From NCBI GenBank assembly GCA_004352715.1, contig SCFE01000047.1, positions 1,885,962 through 1,949,961 of the forward strand: a stretch of 64,000 nt of DNA, read 5' to 3'. Below the pieces are notes generated by a model, which saw only the letters and a program-made list of their open reading frames with translations, was not told where the DNA came from and did no database searches. This document shows, piece after piece, positions 46,563-60,573 of this stretch. The stretch comes from Hofstenia miamia (taxonomy: Eukaryota; Xenacoelomorpha; Acoela). How positions within the stretch are numbered: the stretch's first letter is position 1; each line of letters begins with the position of its first letter. A program made the translations under genes and the position numbers.

Positions 46563-49440
46563 AAAAGTACTACTACTACTACTACTAAAAGACTTTATTT
46601 AGTCATGTTACAGACTACAAAATATCTATAAGAGTTTGCATTTATAATCAATACAAGAACAAAATATAAAACGGCTGCAACCTTCCCGAGAATAATAATC
46701 TCGTAAAAAATTGAAAAATATCACCTTTAATGTTTCTTTAAAAAATCTAGGTCTTTTATAAATTGACAAATTATACTTAGCTTGAAGACAGTTCACGTAA
46801 TAAACAGTTCTTGTGAAAAAAGACTTTTCTGTTCCTTTCAAACGAGTTTTTTGTATAGTAAATTTGAGTCTATTACTACTACGTAAACCAGGTCGTGAAT
46901 TTTTTGCAATGCTGACATATTTCCAAACGTCAACATCATACATACCAGTTACTAGTTTATTGAATAAAATGATATCATTAAATTGCAATAAAAGGGATAT
47001 TGGTAAAAGATTCAATTTTAACAAACGGTCGCGGTAGTCCATTGAGAATCCAATAATCCACTTTGAAGCCCTGGATTGTAATTTCTCCAAACATAATAAG
47101 TTGCTGACACATTGGCATGCCAAACAGAAGAACAATAAATCAGAGTTGATAAAATATATGATCTGTAAAGGTTAACTTTTGTAGTAATAGGCGTAGAATA
47201 AGGAGTACAGCGTTTCAACCTCAAAAGGATGTAATTTGCAGCATGAACTTTGGACTGAATATGAGACTTCCAGGTAAGATTAGAAGTAATAATAACTCCC
47301 AGGTCCTTTACTTTATGATTTGTTTTAACTTGTGCTCCTTGAAAATCAACAAAAACAGTTTCCCTATTTGAAAATAGCACAGTTTTGTCAGAATTGAAAA
47401 CCATGAAATTCGAAATACCCAATCAATAACTCTTTGACAATCTTGGGAACTGTGTTCTATGAAGTTTGAAAACATTTTTGCGTCATCAGCGAACAAAAAA
47501 GTTTTACAATTGGTGCAAACCGAGGGCAAATCATTGATGAACATTAAAAACAACATGGGACCCAAGATGGACCCCTGTGGAACTCCACTTTCTACATCCA
47601 CTAAAATGGAATTTATCCCGTTTATTGTAACGAACTGTCTACGGTTTCTTAAATAAGACGCGATCAGTTTTAGTACTTTACCACCAACTCCAAATTCGCG
47701 CAATTTTTGTAACAATAAGTTGTGAGGAACTTTGTCAAAAGCTTTTGCCATATCTAGATAAAGTGTATGTATAGGCCTATTTTCGTCACTAGATCTATAT
47801 AATTCCTCCAAATAAAGCAAAAGCTGAAGCTGTGTAGAACGCCTATTCATGAACCCAAACTGTTTCGGAGAAATTTTGCTTCTAATCAGCGGAAATAGTT
47901 TATGAAACAAAACACTCTCAAAAACAAGGGAAAGCTTGGGCAAAATGCTGACTGGTCGATACCTTGTAATGTCTGATCGTGATCCGCTTTTATGAATGGG
48001 GGTGACACGAGAAATTTTCCAATTGTCTGGAAAAATTGAAGTGCTTAAAATATGTCTGAACAACTGGAGAACATGCGGTGATAATTCGTTTGCAAAATCA
48101 CGTAGGAGTTTTCCAGGAATTAAATCTGTACCAGTACCCAAAGAAGCCTTGCTGAGTGCATCTATCACTGACTTAATATCAATATCAATATGATTTATGA
48201 CGTTGTCCGAAAAATCCAGATATATGTCAGAAATGTCATTATCGGAATAAACAGACCCAAAAAACAGATTAAAACCATCAGCAATTTCTTTGCTCGTTCC
48301 AAAATATTCAGCTCCAAACTTCATAACTGAGGGTAAAGATATCTCGCCATCAAGAGATCTTATTAGTTTAAAACAATCGGCTGTAGAGTTTCCATTTTTG
48401 AAGTTATCAAGGAATAAGATAGTATCAAGTTCAACAGAGTTTGATAATTTCTGTTTAATGGTTTGGGATTTCAATTTAAAATAGTAATTTGCAGTCCTTT
48501 TAAATGCACGTTCAACTGTATTCAAAGAATTCCATAAATGAACAGAACGCGAGCTATAATAATAAGGTAATTGTTTTCTTCGATTTCTCTTGCGCGGAAC
48601 ATAAAAATTCAATATTTGAAAAAAAGAATCCGACCAGAAGGAAAAGTAATCACTTTCTTCCGGTGATTTCAGAAAAGAAAATAGATTTACTACAAGTTCC
48701 TCAGAGAAGGCAGTATGGTTAATCTGAGGGAGACTGTAAACAGAATTTGTGTTTGGCTCTTGGTAAATTCGATGTATAGGAATATTGAACGGAATGCAAC
48801 AATGGTCACTGAACTTCACAGTAAAAACCTCCTCACGTTCCACACATGAAAAATTTACACAAATAAGATCCAACAGACTTCCTGAAGAGTGTGTTGCAAC
48901 ACCCACAAGTTGATGAAAAGAATGTTCAAAAAGAAGCTCGCAGAAATCATTTTCATACGCAGATAATGATTGATAGGTATTCCAGTCAACACCAGGAAGG
49001 TTTAAATCTCCACAAACAACAACATTACCACCAGACGATAAATCTAAAACAGTAGTAAACATTCTAGAGAGATCGATAGTAGGAATCCTGTAAGAACTTC
49101 CCTCCGGTGGGTTATAAACAACACAAAGTGTAATCATATCACAGAGTTTAATAGCACAAAAGAAATCAGTGCATTCCTCAAGAACAACAAAGGGAAGATC
49201 GATTTTCCCAATGATTGCAACACCACCATGATTGCCAGAGGCTCTGTCAGAACGTGCAAGCACTCGATAAGGACAAGGAGAAGGAAATAAACCAGTAACA
49301 GACGAATCCAGCCATGTTTCACAGCAACAAATAATATCAAAATCAGATTCAATGGCAAAATTTATGAAATCCAAACGACGTTTCATAGACAATAAACTTC
49401 TAACATTAATTAGTGTTATCCGCAGAGACTCTTTCTGATG
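46563..49440 (-). mobile_element. LINE (CR1/Jockey group), endonuclease and reverse transcriptase, frameshifted, 5' truncated
   Basis: The main frame (49392 down to 47308, 694 codons) starts in the endonuclease. Just upstream and in frame it reads TLINVRSLLSMKRRLDFINF, so the Met at 49392 is not the true start. Endonuclease blocks are CCCETWLDSS, GGVAIIGK, VVVCGDLNLPGVDW, LLDLICV and FSDHCC. Reverse-transcriptase blocks are TPIHKSGSRSDITRYRPVSI, YLDMAKAFDKVPH, GVPQGSILGPMLFLMFINDL and the catalytic FLFADDAKMF. A one-base shift near 47415 moves into the frame 47422-47018 (KDLGVIITSNLTWKSHI). A second shift near 47110 leads to 47135-46626 (LEKLQSRASKWIIGF). The 3' end has AATAAAGTC followed by (TAG)n at about 46567-46587. 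No ORF1 is present. It lies inside the pseudogene at 45540-49860. Confidence 0.85.
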
Positions 49441-49860
49441 AACATTGGAGGTCCTGGAAGCTGTCTGTAGTCAGAAACTCTCCGCATTTTGTTGAGGTAG
49501 CGTTTTCAACCATTCTCTTGCCCGCTCATTAAGCTTGAATCTACCTATTGCAACATCTTTTGCCTTTAAATACACAATGGAAAGACTTTGTATGTGAATC
49601 ATCTCTCGAAATAGTCCGGACGTGAAGTAAGCCCATGTTGTTGCTATCACAGTAATTTTTAACATTACTCTCGGAGACATTGAAGAACAACTCTCTGATT
49701 TAGCTTTGTTAAAGCCAGTTGAGTTTCATGTCATTCATTCTCGAAATATGCCAAATGCTCATGATTGTATCAAAGAAACTTTATCCAGCGACCAAAGATA
49801 TTAATATCGAGTCTACATTGCAATTACGACTGAAATTGTGGAAAATTCTCTTGAACATGA
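49441..49860 (+). pseudogene. Continuation of the interrupted multicopy-family pseudogene after the LINE
   Basis: Directly after the LINE the + strand reads GGPGSCL-stop-SETLRIL. In family order this would be the GPIG..L...CE.LP block that follows the DG.S.GGNQLK block lying just before the LINE. Further on, SDLALLKPVEFHVI is read near 49700-49740. The match is weak and decayed, and no clear target-site duplication for the LINE was found. The minus-strand frame 49471-49680 over the same DNA appears to be a shadow. Confidence 0.3.
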
Positions 49861-52800
49861 GAAAATAGAGGAACCATAGTCGATGGCTAACAATGGATCT
49901 AGACTTTTCTATTTATACAGTTGTACGGTTAAACTTTCTTACTCGCATGTTTCTTTGGTGACGTACATTGTAAGAAATTGTAATTAAGAAACTGTATCAT
50001 ACCCCTGCAAACCAGAAATCGAAGTAGTACCCTCAATTGGCGACCATAACCGGTCCGGTTCCGGTGACCCTCTGACCGGTGATCGGCTTTGACTGGTCCC
50101 CACATTATTAGGTAACAGTTTTGACCGCTTTACCTGGTTTCACTGTATTTATAGGTTCAATTCTCTTTTTGACCGGTTGTGACTGCATTATTGTTTCAGG
50201 ACCGTTTTTTGCACTACATAATGCATTCGTACAGTTGCAAACAGTGTTAGAACCGTGCTGTGCTTTATATTCTGCCGTGACCATGTCCATTTTTACAGAA
50301 AATTTCGTGCCCACATTAAAAAAGTATTAAATATATTAGTTAATTTAATTTTTTAAATTATTAATTTACATATTAAAATCATCGAAAGTTTTGTTTCTTG
50401 AACAATTTGTTAAACTATTGAAAATATTTTCTGCCAAAAGCATTTCATTCATAGGATTCAATCTAAAGTGCCTTTTACATTTAACAAACAATTTATAGAT
50501 TTTCGTGTCGTGTCGGAATCGTGATTAAAGTTTTTTTAAAATTTCGTGCAGTGCCTTACTCGTGCCCAACTGCCTTCTTTCGTGACGTCCTCGGTACCAA
50601 CACTGGTTGCAAGCACGTGTACTGAATGCATACGCGTTTGAGTTACAGGATTAACCCTAAATATTTCACTTGAGACCACAAACCAAAAAATTGCAACTAA
50701 TCACCCAATGCTTTAAATGCTACAATTTTCAATAAAATGCTTTGCTTGAATATTGATAGTCCTATGCAAATAATTATTCCAGGATAGATTTTAGTAATTA
50801 ATGGCACCCTGTGATTACTTCCAAACATTGATGGCAATGATTTTCTATCTTAATTTTACCCTTTTTTCACCTGGGCATTTTTGTAGCAGTTATTCCAAAA
50901 AGGCCGATTTACCCCCCAAGATCTCGGAAACAGTACATCCGATCAACACCAAATTTGGTATGGAGATACTTTGAGGTATATTTTGGCCAAACTATGTTGC
51001 GATACTATTATTAATATGCAAATTTGCGCATATTAATTAGGTTATGTATCCAATTTTCTTAATTTCTCATTATTGACATAAATATTACTAAATAGGAATA
51101 AGAGAAAGGCATATAATGCAAATAGAACATAGAAAACATTTAGTAATAATTTTGCATTGAAAATTATGCATTGGTTTCAATTTATAGCCGAAATTATTAT
51201 TTTGAAACTCTCAAGAACTGTCAGTTTTTCATGGACTTTTTTTAAATCGCTATAACTTTGTAACCCTTAACCCTATCTGCATAATTTTTCGTCAAAATTT
51301 GCAGAACAAGTTAAAGGAAAAAATCATGGAAGGATAGCTTATTTAAAAAAAACGGTGTCTGAGTAATATCTAAAAATATGGAAAGGGGATCAAATCGGCC
51401 CCCAAGTAAGATAGAGTTAAGTCTATTAACTCCAGTGGTGATATTGAAATCAAAATAATCCCGTCAAGCTAAAAATTTCGCCACTAGTAGTTAGTTATGC
51501 GTGATGTTTAGTCTGAAAATATAATCTAATAATAAATTATGAAATCTTATTGATTTGTGGCTTTAAAGTCATAGTGGGAAATAGGCATGATTACTAGCAG
51601 TTCTATTAGTTCTAAATCACTACTATAACTATTCATTTGCAATATATACGCTAACGGCAAAAGTTCAGTAGAGAGTTGCAATTAAGTATGGTTTTACTGT
51701 TTAGATACTTAGATCCTTAGACTCATATTTACAGAATGTCTATCACTGAATCAACATTCAATGTTCAATGGAACTATTACGTTATGCAATTGTATTGAAT
51801 TAAAAAAAGATGACTTGACCCATGTGATCTAGTAACTTTTTTGCACAGATGTAAAGTGTACATGAGTAAACGTGTATATACCATTTACCACAATTATATT
51901 TTAGTAAATTTTGCAGCTTGAGATTTGAGAAACTCCCAGACGGTATGATCAGAGACACATCTCAAAGTGACCGGTGAAGAGAAATTAAGCATAACCAGGT
52001 CCTATCCGTGACCAGTCCGCCTCGGTGGTCAGTACCTACCATCTCTGCCGCAGACTCTCGTGCATAGGTGTCACTCCCAGATGGTCGAATGTTGTGTTAA
52101 AGACACCACAGCTGTAAAAATTTAGTTTGATTTAGAAGAAAATTTGTGAAATTTTATTGAATAAATCTGTAAGCAGATCTAAGTAAAACATGGTTGAGGT
52201 TCTTATTCTTAATTAAAGACTAAAAATATATACAATGTCACTGTTTTAGCCCATGAATTAAAACTTTGATTGTTTCTAATCATATACATCCAAAAATAGC
52301 CATGCAGTAACATTTTAAGAAATTACACTTTTTCGATCCAACCTATTGCCTAATGTCATATTACTCAACTTGCATATTGCATATAACCACAAAAAATATT
52401 TTCTTCAAACCACACCCCACTGAGAACATTTTTATATCTAAGTAATGAATATACAATTAAAAATTGGCTTATTTTGTTGTTAGGATTTCATAATAATATG
52501 TTATTAAAATTTCGTAATAATTTCATCCTTTTATTCTATATTTTGCAAATAAGAAAAATATTCATAATTTATTGCTAAGAAAATTTGCGTGAATACTTGC
52601 AGGTCTTGTTGTGTTGACAAGAACCCCAATTCTGTTGGGAAAGTAGGGTTTGAACTGTTAAACATATTCAATACTCCGAATGTGGTTTGCAGTTTGTTAA
52701 TCTATTTTGTAAAGCAATTTATTGCAATATTCATTTAAGATTTAAATTAGCCTGTATCGGATGAAGCGTACAAATATTGTTTTCCATTTACTAATATAGG

Positions 52801-53714
52801 AAAGTTGGACGTAGGTAGAGAAGCAAATTTAGATCTTATACATGTATAAGAAAATTTAATCAATTGAATTTTAGTAATTTTCTCTTTCGAAAACAATGAG
52901 TATATAAAATGATGGCTTCAGAATTCGACATTTTCTTGTCTTCGATTAACAAAATTGTCCTCTGCTTATTGGTAATTGTGTGCTATTAAAGCCAACATAA
53001 CAAGATTTCCGGACAAAATGGTTTGATCGCAATCGATAACAAATTAAACTATTAAAAGCACATACCGTACAAATACCATCTATTTCACACATAGCAATTT
53101 TGGAAATGCGAAAATCAGTTTTCAAATTAAGAAAGTTTCGTATCTATAGTAACTAAGAATGAACACTTATCAGCATTACTTGAAACATGTTGAGAAACAT
53201 TCGACAACATATTTAATTATTTGAATGACATCTGTATAGTACATGTATAATGCAAAAATAACAATGGGAATAACGTTTATTTGACATTAGCAAATTTTAT
53301 AAACGCCAAAATTAAAATGATATTAATAGGCTCTCTATTCACTATATAGATAATAACGCAATGTCATATTTAATAATATGAAACAATAACTACAAGGAGG
53401 GAGGCAATCACAGGAGGAAGCGGGAGTACGACGTCTTTCTACTTATTTTTGTCAAAATTGCGGGGGACTTGGGAGGAAGCAGATGTTTTAACTTGTTTCA
53501 AATTGTCATTAACTTTCTAAAAGGAACATCCAGTTTGAACTTACCCATTAATTCAGTTCGTTTTGTCACTTGATCAATGATTGTGAGTTTCACAAGATGT
53601 TGAGAATGCTCTAAGCAATGGAATACATGCACAGAAAGAGTAACAGAAAAGCAATAATTGAAACAGTTGATTTTAGATCTAGGAGAAACCCAAAAATCTG
53701 TCAACACTTCAATA
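49861..53714. other. AT-rich sequence with GC-rich MITE-like ends, no gene
   Basis: Patches rich in ACCGGT (about 50035-50180: ACCGGTCCGGTTCCGGTGAC) and GTGACCGGTGAAG / CCGTGACCAGTCCGCCTCGG (about 51965-52060) look like ends of inverted-repeat elements. They could not be paired with confidence. Nothing coding is recognised. Confidence 0.35.
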
Positions 53715-54975
53715 GCTATTTATTTGTTTGTTTGTGCACATTGATGTTCTATACATGATATATACAATATATACAAATATAGATACAAAATGTACAAACT
53801 ACAAACTAAGCTACAAAATAATAAATTTAAAACAATTAAAAAACAACACTATTTACAAATTAAAAGAATTAAGATTTGCTGGATTTAATACTTCGCCATA
53901 CATTTAATTTTTTAGATGATCCCAGTAAATACTGTTCAGCAAGGAGATTTTGTTTCAACAAGCGTTTAAAGGACTTTATATTGGGAGTGCAGCGGATGTT
54001 AGGATCTAGATTATTCCAGCGTGTACAGGCATTTACGAAGAAAGAGCAACTCCCATATCTATTTTTAGATAACATTCTGCTGAAACATTTGCTGCCTCTC
54101 TTATGGTAGTTAATGTAATTATCAAAGAATAATGTGCTTGTAGTTAGCTTTTCTATGTATTTATACAGAGTTATTAGACTAATGTAAATTGTGAAGTATT
54201 TTGGTGACAACATTTTGATTTCATTGAGCTTTCTACCCGTCTCTTGTCTACCAATGCCATACATTGTTGTTAATGACCAGTTGAACACTGTATTTATGCG
54301 CTCTGATAATTCTGTGCTTTTGTTGTTCAATAGTATACAGGCGTACTGATAGTGACTGGTTACTAGAGCATCTATTAAATTCTTGTTTTTAGTGATATTT
54401 TTTATCTGGCGAATACTCTGGATACCTGCTACCATTTTACAAAGTTTGCTTTTAACGAGCAACTTGAAGCTGAGATTTCTATCAATCTCAACACCCAGAT
54501 ACTTAATTTCATTTGACTGTGGAATTTCTGGCGCTTCAATATCTGTGCTCAATTTTATATTCCTTGCAAAATCTCTGGATTCATTTGGACAAAAAACCGT
54601 AAACTGCGTCTTTAGCTCGTTCAAATTTAATTTATGCTGTTGAAGATATCTCTTAATGTTCATGCGATCAGATTGTAAATATTGCGTTGCTATGATTGGA
54701 CTACTATGATTTGCTATTAAACATATATCGTCAGCATATTGAATTATATTGCAATTTCTTACATATTTACAGAGATCATTTATGAACACGTTAAAAAGAA
54801 TAGGCCCAAGTACTGAACGTTGGGATACGCCTTTGTCTGTGGTTACAAAATTTGAATGTGTGACTCGATTTCTGCTGAATGCTGCCAGATGGAATCCTAC
54901 ACATAAATTAATTACGTTTATATCAATAGCAACTTTTCTTGAAAGTTATTTATTAATAGAACTGCAGGACTAATC
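53715..54975 (-). pseudogene. 5'-truncated LINE: reverse-transcriptase palm to C-terminus
   Basis: The minus-strand frame (54789 down to 53869, 306 codons) has FINDLCKYVRN, the catalytic IIQYADDICLIA, KYLGVEIDRNLSF and the tail FNWSLTTMYGIG ... RWNNLDPNIRCTPNIKSFKR. Upstream on the same strand, in frame, are GVSQRSVLGPILFNVFINDL and NLCVGFHLAAFSRNRVTH to about 54970, where an in-frame stop or truncation occurs. GVSQRS replaces the usual GVPQGS. The 3' untranslated part ends near 53720 in repeats of AAAC and AAAT. It is related to the LINE at 7078-10340. Confidence 0.75.
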
Positions 54976-56599
54976 TTATTTCTATAATAATATTACAAAT
55001 AAATTTCTGAGAAAAATCGTCTCGAGGATTTCATTTATAAATAAATTTTTCATGGTTTATTATTTACACTAAATTTGGTTACATAAAAAATATTTTGCAT
55101 GCACGAGCCGCCACTGCGTATGTAGCAATTTGTCTCATTGAGAAAGTACTATATTTGCAATTAACTTTTAATGCATTTTTCAATACTTGGCTCCATTTTT
55201 ATAATTTGCATTTCCAAATTTTACTAGCAAGGATGATAAAACTTTGAAACGAAGGTTTCAAAATTGACACAATTCTTGGAGGGAAACTGATAGAATTAAG
55301 TATGACTATTTGTCGAGCACATGCCTATACACAATTCATAGTTCCTACGAATATCAATATGGTTGTATATTTACTACATGATTTTCATAGCAGCTTACTG
55401 AGTTGTATAAAACGTCCAATAAAAGTATGCAATTTTAGGATGAAACAAAAACTTTCGCAAAGTATACCTGATTAAATCAACAATTTGTACAACAGGTATA
55501 TTTCAGAAGCTAAAAATATAAGGTACTTCTACAATGCCCTAGGTTTTCTTTCATGAAATTACAAGGTACCAATCAATATGCTGCAAAAGTTTGAAGAATT
55601 GTGTGACTCAAACATTCCTACTTTTCATCATTATGCGGCCAATTGTCCCAATGTATGTGTATAAGTATTTAATAATTAGGCCAAGTGGTTTATCTTAAAT
55701 GCTAGAGCTATTGACCACGAAGACAACCTCAAACATAGATGGGACTGGTCAGTAAAAAAACTCTTAATCCGACCCGATTTGCACTACATTTTGTCGAATT
55801 GACAACACGAAACGCTTTCACTCGTGATAGCTGAGCGAGTAAACAAATAGAGAAGTTGTGCGAACGCATTTATTACAAGACTCAATGAATACTTTCGTCA
55901 CAAATATTTTAATATGGGAACGTTGTCTTTCAAAGATACTAAGATACTCAGCAGTTTATATATTCCTGTAGAGGTTGGCATTTTCCTTAATGGTAGTTAG
56001 TTCACTAAAATCAACTGTCATACATGTTGGTAATTCTATTGGCTATGCTTTAGATGTAACAAAATATAGGATATTTTCTGAACATTACCAAATATCTCAA
56101 GACAGAGGTGCACAATTCATTCCTCTGGTTGTTGAAGCAAAATAAATATGTTTGATTGACTACAAAATTGCTTAAATGTTCGCTGCAAGAGTACTTAATT
56201 AAAGACACAAAATATCACTTAACAATTATTCTAGCATCAGGGAGGTGCATTTAAAACTGTATAAACGGTAATCAACCATTGTTGTGATTATAAAAAAATA
56301 GTAGTTAGAGAAACTATTTTTATCCTAAAAATCTATTATGACCTCAAAAGTTGGCCAAAAAACTAAGAAATTTTAAACTTATATTGACCTAATGATAAAA
56401 TTTAAGCAACTTCAAACTGAATTTGTTTTGACGAAAACCTGTTATAAAGAACTGTTTATATATTATTTATTATACATGTATTTGTAGATTTCTAAAAAGA
56501 CAAAGAAAATTAATTGTAACAAACTTAAGTCATTCTGCATTTCCATTGATTGTTGAAATGCGCTATATAGGTATTTTAGTGAGATCTCTGAGACTGATA
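54976..56599. other. AT-rich sequence, nothing recognised
   Basis: No coding frame, paired inverted repeats or RNA gene was recognised. Confidence 0.4.
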
Positions 56600-57180
56600 T
56601 AATCAATGGTTAACGGAATCAACATTTCCTAATTATTTGAAGATTTCTAAAGTTACACCAATAATATATAAGAAAGGAAGAAAAGATCTTGTAGAAAATT
56701 GCCGACTAGTTTCAGCCTTAACAATAATTTATACATTATTTGAAAAAGTATTACGAAACCATTTTAACATATACAGGGAAAAATGCATTAATATCAAAAC
56801 ACCAGTTTGGATTTCTAAAAGGTATATCAAAAATGATACTTTACTTTATGCTATTGAAGAGTGAAGATGGAAGTTAGATAGGAATAAACGCAAGATAAGG
56901 CATCATTAAATATCTCAAAGACATTTAATTCAATAAACCGTTTCATATGTTGGTAAAATTAACACAGATTCTTAATTTTAGTGATTTTTTAATAGAACTA
57001 TCAAATTCATTAAAAATAACCAGAATGCAGCAATGATCAGTACTGGGTCCATTATTTATTAAGTTATTTGTAAATGACATGCATCAGTACAGTAATAGTA
57101 ATCATGTAAAAAATTGCAGATGACACTCTCATTTACTGTAATGATATTTTAAATTTATAAAAAAAATACTATCATTTTTT
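56600..57180 (+). pseudogene. Decayed LINE reverse-transcriptase fragment
   Basis: The + strand frame from about 56618 reads FPNYLKISKVTPIIYKKG, RKDLVENCRLVSALTII and YTLFEKVLRNHF, the first reverse-transcriptase block (WK.S.V.PI.KKG...NYRPIS.L). After a deletion, other frames read SVLGPLFIKLFVNDMHQYSN (block 4) near 57040 and ADDTLIYC (catalytic box) near 57120. It is a heavily degraded copy with internal loss of the FDxxxH block region. Confidence 0.65.
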
Positions 57181-57452
57181 AATGATAATTACAATATAAT
57201 CTAAAATCATTATAAGCTCTTCAAAATATTAAATGTTTAACGATGTTTTGCAAAAGAAAATAGAATATTTCCAATCATTTAAATACTCTTGTGTGGTAAA
57301 AAATTTTTAATACAATCCGAAACAATTCAACCAATTTTTTAGTACAAACCCAAAAGAAGTAATTAAACATAGCACCCTTACAATCGATAACTGCGTGTGA
57401 ATGACTATTAAATTGCTGCACACACTTCTCTTGTAGACTTTGAAATTGTCGC

Positions 57453-57889
57453 TAAAGGTCGACGGTTTTGAAATTTTAACTTCGGTTCGGTTCGGTTCGG
57501 TTCGGTTCGGTTTTGGGGCAAAAACCGCGGTTTGGGTTTTGTTCTGTAATGAAAACATGTAATTTCGAAGCTATATTTTCTTATGGTTTTACAAAATTAA
57601 TTTCAAGTTTTTCTTGGTATTAATGAGAGAAGAAGCATTGACACTAGAAAGACTGCATCGCTTTTTGGTGATCGTGTTCGATCCAATTGAACCCATGCGT
57701 TCTGATGACACATTTGTTGCCTGAATTGCCAACTACTTTTTCGCAGGTAGCGAGAGCTTTGGCAGTATTACACAGCTACTAATTACCAGTCATTAAAAAC
57801 CGTTTGAAACCGTGCTAGTGAAAATGAGTCGGTTCGGTCTGCGTGAAAACCGCGGTTTCTGTTTCGGTTCGGTTTACCGTTGAACTCTA
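57453..57889. mobile_element. hAT-type MITE with perfect 8-bp target duplication and (TTCGG)n
   Basis: ATTGTCGC at 57445-57452 is repeated exactly at 57890-57897. The ends of the enclosed 437 bp are inverted: TAAAGGTCGACGGT at the left and, reverse-complemented, TAGAGTTCAACGGT at the right. An exact 8-bp duplication plus short inverted ends is diagnostic of hAT elements. Six TTCGG units lie at 57481-57510 and a related TTTCGGTTCGG stretch is near the right end. Non-coding. Confidence 0.8.
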
Positions 57890-57897
57890 ATTGTCGC

Positions 57898-59048
57898 CAA
57901 AAGGAACTCTTTGACATCTTCATGATTGTTGTCTCTCCGAGGTTCAAACTCCTAAAAATTCCACTGATCAAGCAAGTTATAGTCAAGAGTTTATGGTGCT
58001 TGTTTCCAAAGAGTACTTTTCTTCTTGATCATAAATTTAAGTGGTATGAAAGATATGAGGGTGAGCGTTGCCTGGAATCAAAATCATGTACTTGTAGGCA
58101 AGTGGTCTGGCTGCAGTCGCTAAATTTTTCATGCAAATGTTGAATACATGAAGCATGCACATCACTATTAATTGTTGCACCTCTTCAGTATTAGCCTGAG
58201 AACAGGTGTACCTTCTCGGGGCACATCTTGAAAGCTTTGTCAACTTTCATCCTCTAAGTCTTTAAAAACGTGGAGTAGTGTAACTCGAGATGGTGCCATG
58301 TCTTTCCATGCATTCTGAAAAAGCATATGAATTTGTGAAACTACTAACCATTCCTAACAATGTTATGTTCTCAATGAATAATCAGTATGACTCATGAATA
58401 ACATTATTTTCCTTTTTGTAAAAAAATGACAACAAATGTAATCGAATACAAGGGTGAGTAAATCTCACTATAATAAATTTCAACAACGCAATAACAAAGC
58501 GTGCATATATACACACATGCAGATATACCAGCTGAAGCGCGCTAAAGTACTTTCTATAAAATTTAATGGCCTCTGTCTCAAAACTTATTGAACATGGATA
58601 GAAATAAAAACAATTAGATCTGGTAGGCCAAAGATAATAGAAAATTATTGAAAAATGGATTCTAAATTTATTATAGCACAAAAGATTAAAAAATAAACAT
58701 CATTTAAGAAAATGTTGAAATACGTGAATGAATATCAATTATAACTTACATTTTCTCTATATTCATGCTTTTCAAAACGTTCAATCCAAAAATGATATCA
58801 AAATGTTGGCCCATTTCTAGTTTAACTGTGATTACCGGATTTGTAAATTTCAATTATTGACTTCGAAAATTTTCTGGTTAATTCATTGTAAATTAATTTT
58901 TTTAAGCCTAATGTAATATTAATTGTCAAGTTTATGTGGATTTCACATTTTTTAAATAACTGATTATCAATTCCGATATATACTGTGCAGACATAATTTA
59001 GATGAGTGAAAACTAGAATATGAATAAGTTGAATTGCTATATATATAT

Positions 59049-59086
<38 letters not shown>

Positions 59087-60573
59087 GTATTATTTATTAA
59101 TTAAGTCTTCCAATTATTTTTACTTATCTAATTATTGCGGTTACTGTCGAAATGAACAAATAGATATTTAATATATGAAAACTTGTTCGATATTTTCATC
59201 GTTAATACGTAGTGTCGATTCGGAAGTGTTTCTTTTGATTTTTACGCTAAATTATACAAAAATGTGTTTTTGTAGTATTTACGCAAATATGTGAGATATA
59301 TAAAAATGTATTAGTGCTGTACCATTTTTTCAATTGTATGGAATGTTCTACTGGGTAACTAAAGTGGAATTGTAGATTGTAGACCGTTTTCTGGCTGGTA
59401 ATTTAATTGGATATCACATTTTTCAAAATGAATGCTGATTAAAAAAGGTGTATAAGGGACACATTTTGATGGGAAAACAAATACTAGAAAGTTTTTAAGC
59501 GATATTTCAACTCAATGAACATAGCAATGTATTTTCGCTATTTCTGCTCATTTAGTAAATCTATTAGTGTTGAATTTTGTGCAACAATGTTCTGCATGAT
59601 TTTATAAAGCACACTGTAAAAATATCTGTCTAAATGCCTTTACATAAAAATGATATTTTATTTATTTGGCTAAAACCAATTTGTTGCTCAGCAACACAGT
59701 ATCCAGCATCCATTTTGAGATATTTATTTGTTTTGAGAAATCCAGTGTTCCTTACAAGTGCCAACCCCGTTTTCTATTCTAGTTCAATGTGAAAATTTGT
59801 TTTGTAATTTCACTTTGTTTTCATTGCATTAACTCGAGATTCAATGTATATTCACTTGCAGAAAAGAAATTTTAGAAATGAGAAATTTGTAATCTTGAGC
59901 GTCAAATTTGGGTAAAAAATCAAACCAATCAATAGAGCAGGATTTTTGTCAGCCATATTTCCCCCCTGAGTAAGTCAATGCATTAATAATGAATATTCAA
60001 ATCTTGGAATAGATATACTTAATTAAATGTTTATTGTTTTTATCGTAGTAGCTTCCTTACAATTTTGAAGAAACAATAATTCGAGCACTTGATGTGACAA
60101 AAATCAAAAAGTTTAGATCGACTTGCAGTATATAATAAATTAGGTTCAAGTCTCCTATAATTAGTGTTTATTTTGGATTGAAGAGTTGCGTATTTCTAGA
60201 TAAAAATGTTTACTAGCAATATCCTCATGAGAACAATTTATTTGAAAAGGTGTAAACTTAAATTCATTATAAGGAGTTATTCGTGCTGCAATTTCTATTT
60301 AAGTTTCTAAGATCCCCAACATGAAATATTTTCTATTTGAGATAGCAAATGTAGATATTTCATTTCATTTTATTTAATGTTTTTAGCTATTACATTTTGA
60401 GAGTTTATTTATGTACTTAAATTCAGGTATATTATTAAATGTTTTGATATGCTGTTAAACATTAATATTTTAACGTGGACATGGTTTAGAATTATGGCAA
60501 ACAAAATATATTAAGCTGGCCATGCTTAGGATGTATTCCTGAAATTACCCAGACTTTATAGTATGTATAGATA
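57898..60573. other. AT-rich intergenic sequence with a compound (AT)n microsatellite
   Basis: No gene recognised. A long AT dinucleotide tract interrupted by AA lies at about 59039-59086. Confidence 0.4.

Noticed and set aside
49471-49680. Minus-strand 69-codon frame next to the LINE as LINE ORF1 or a gene
   Set aside because: No zinc knuckles or other ORF1 features are seen, and it overlies the + strand pseudogene continuation, so it is most likely a shadow.
57935-57960. tRNA B-box-like word (GGTTCAAACTCC)
   Set aside because: No matching A-box, acceptor stem or anticodon arm was seen at suitable distance.
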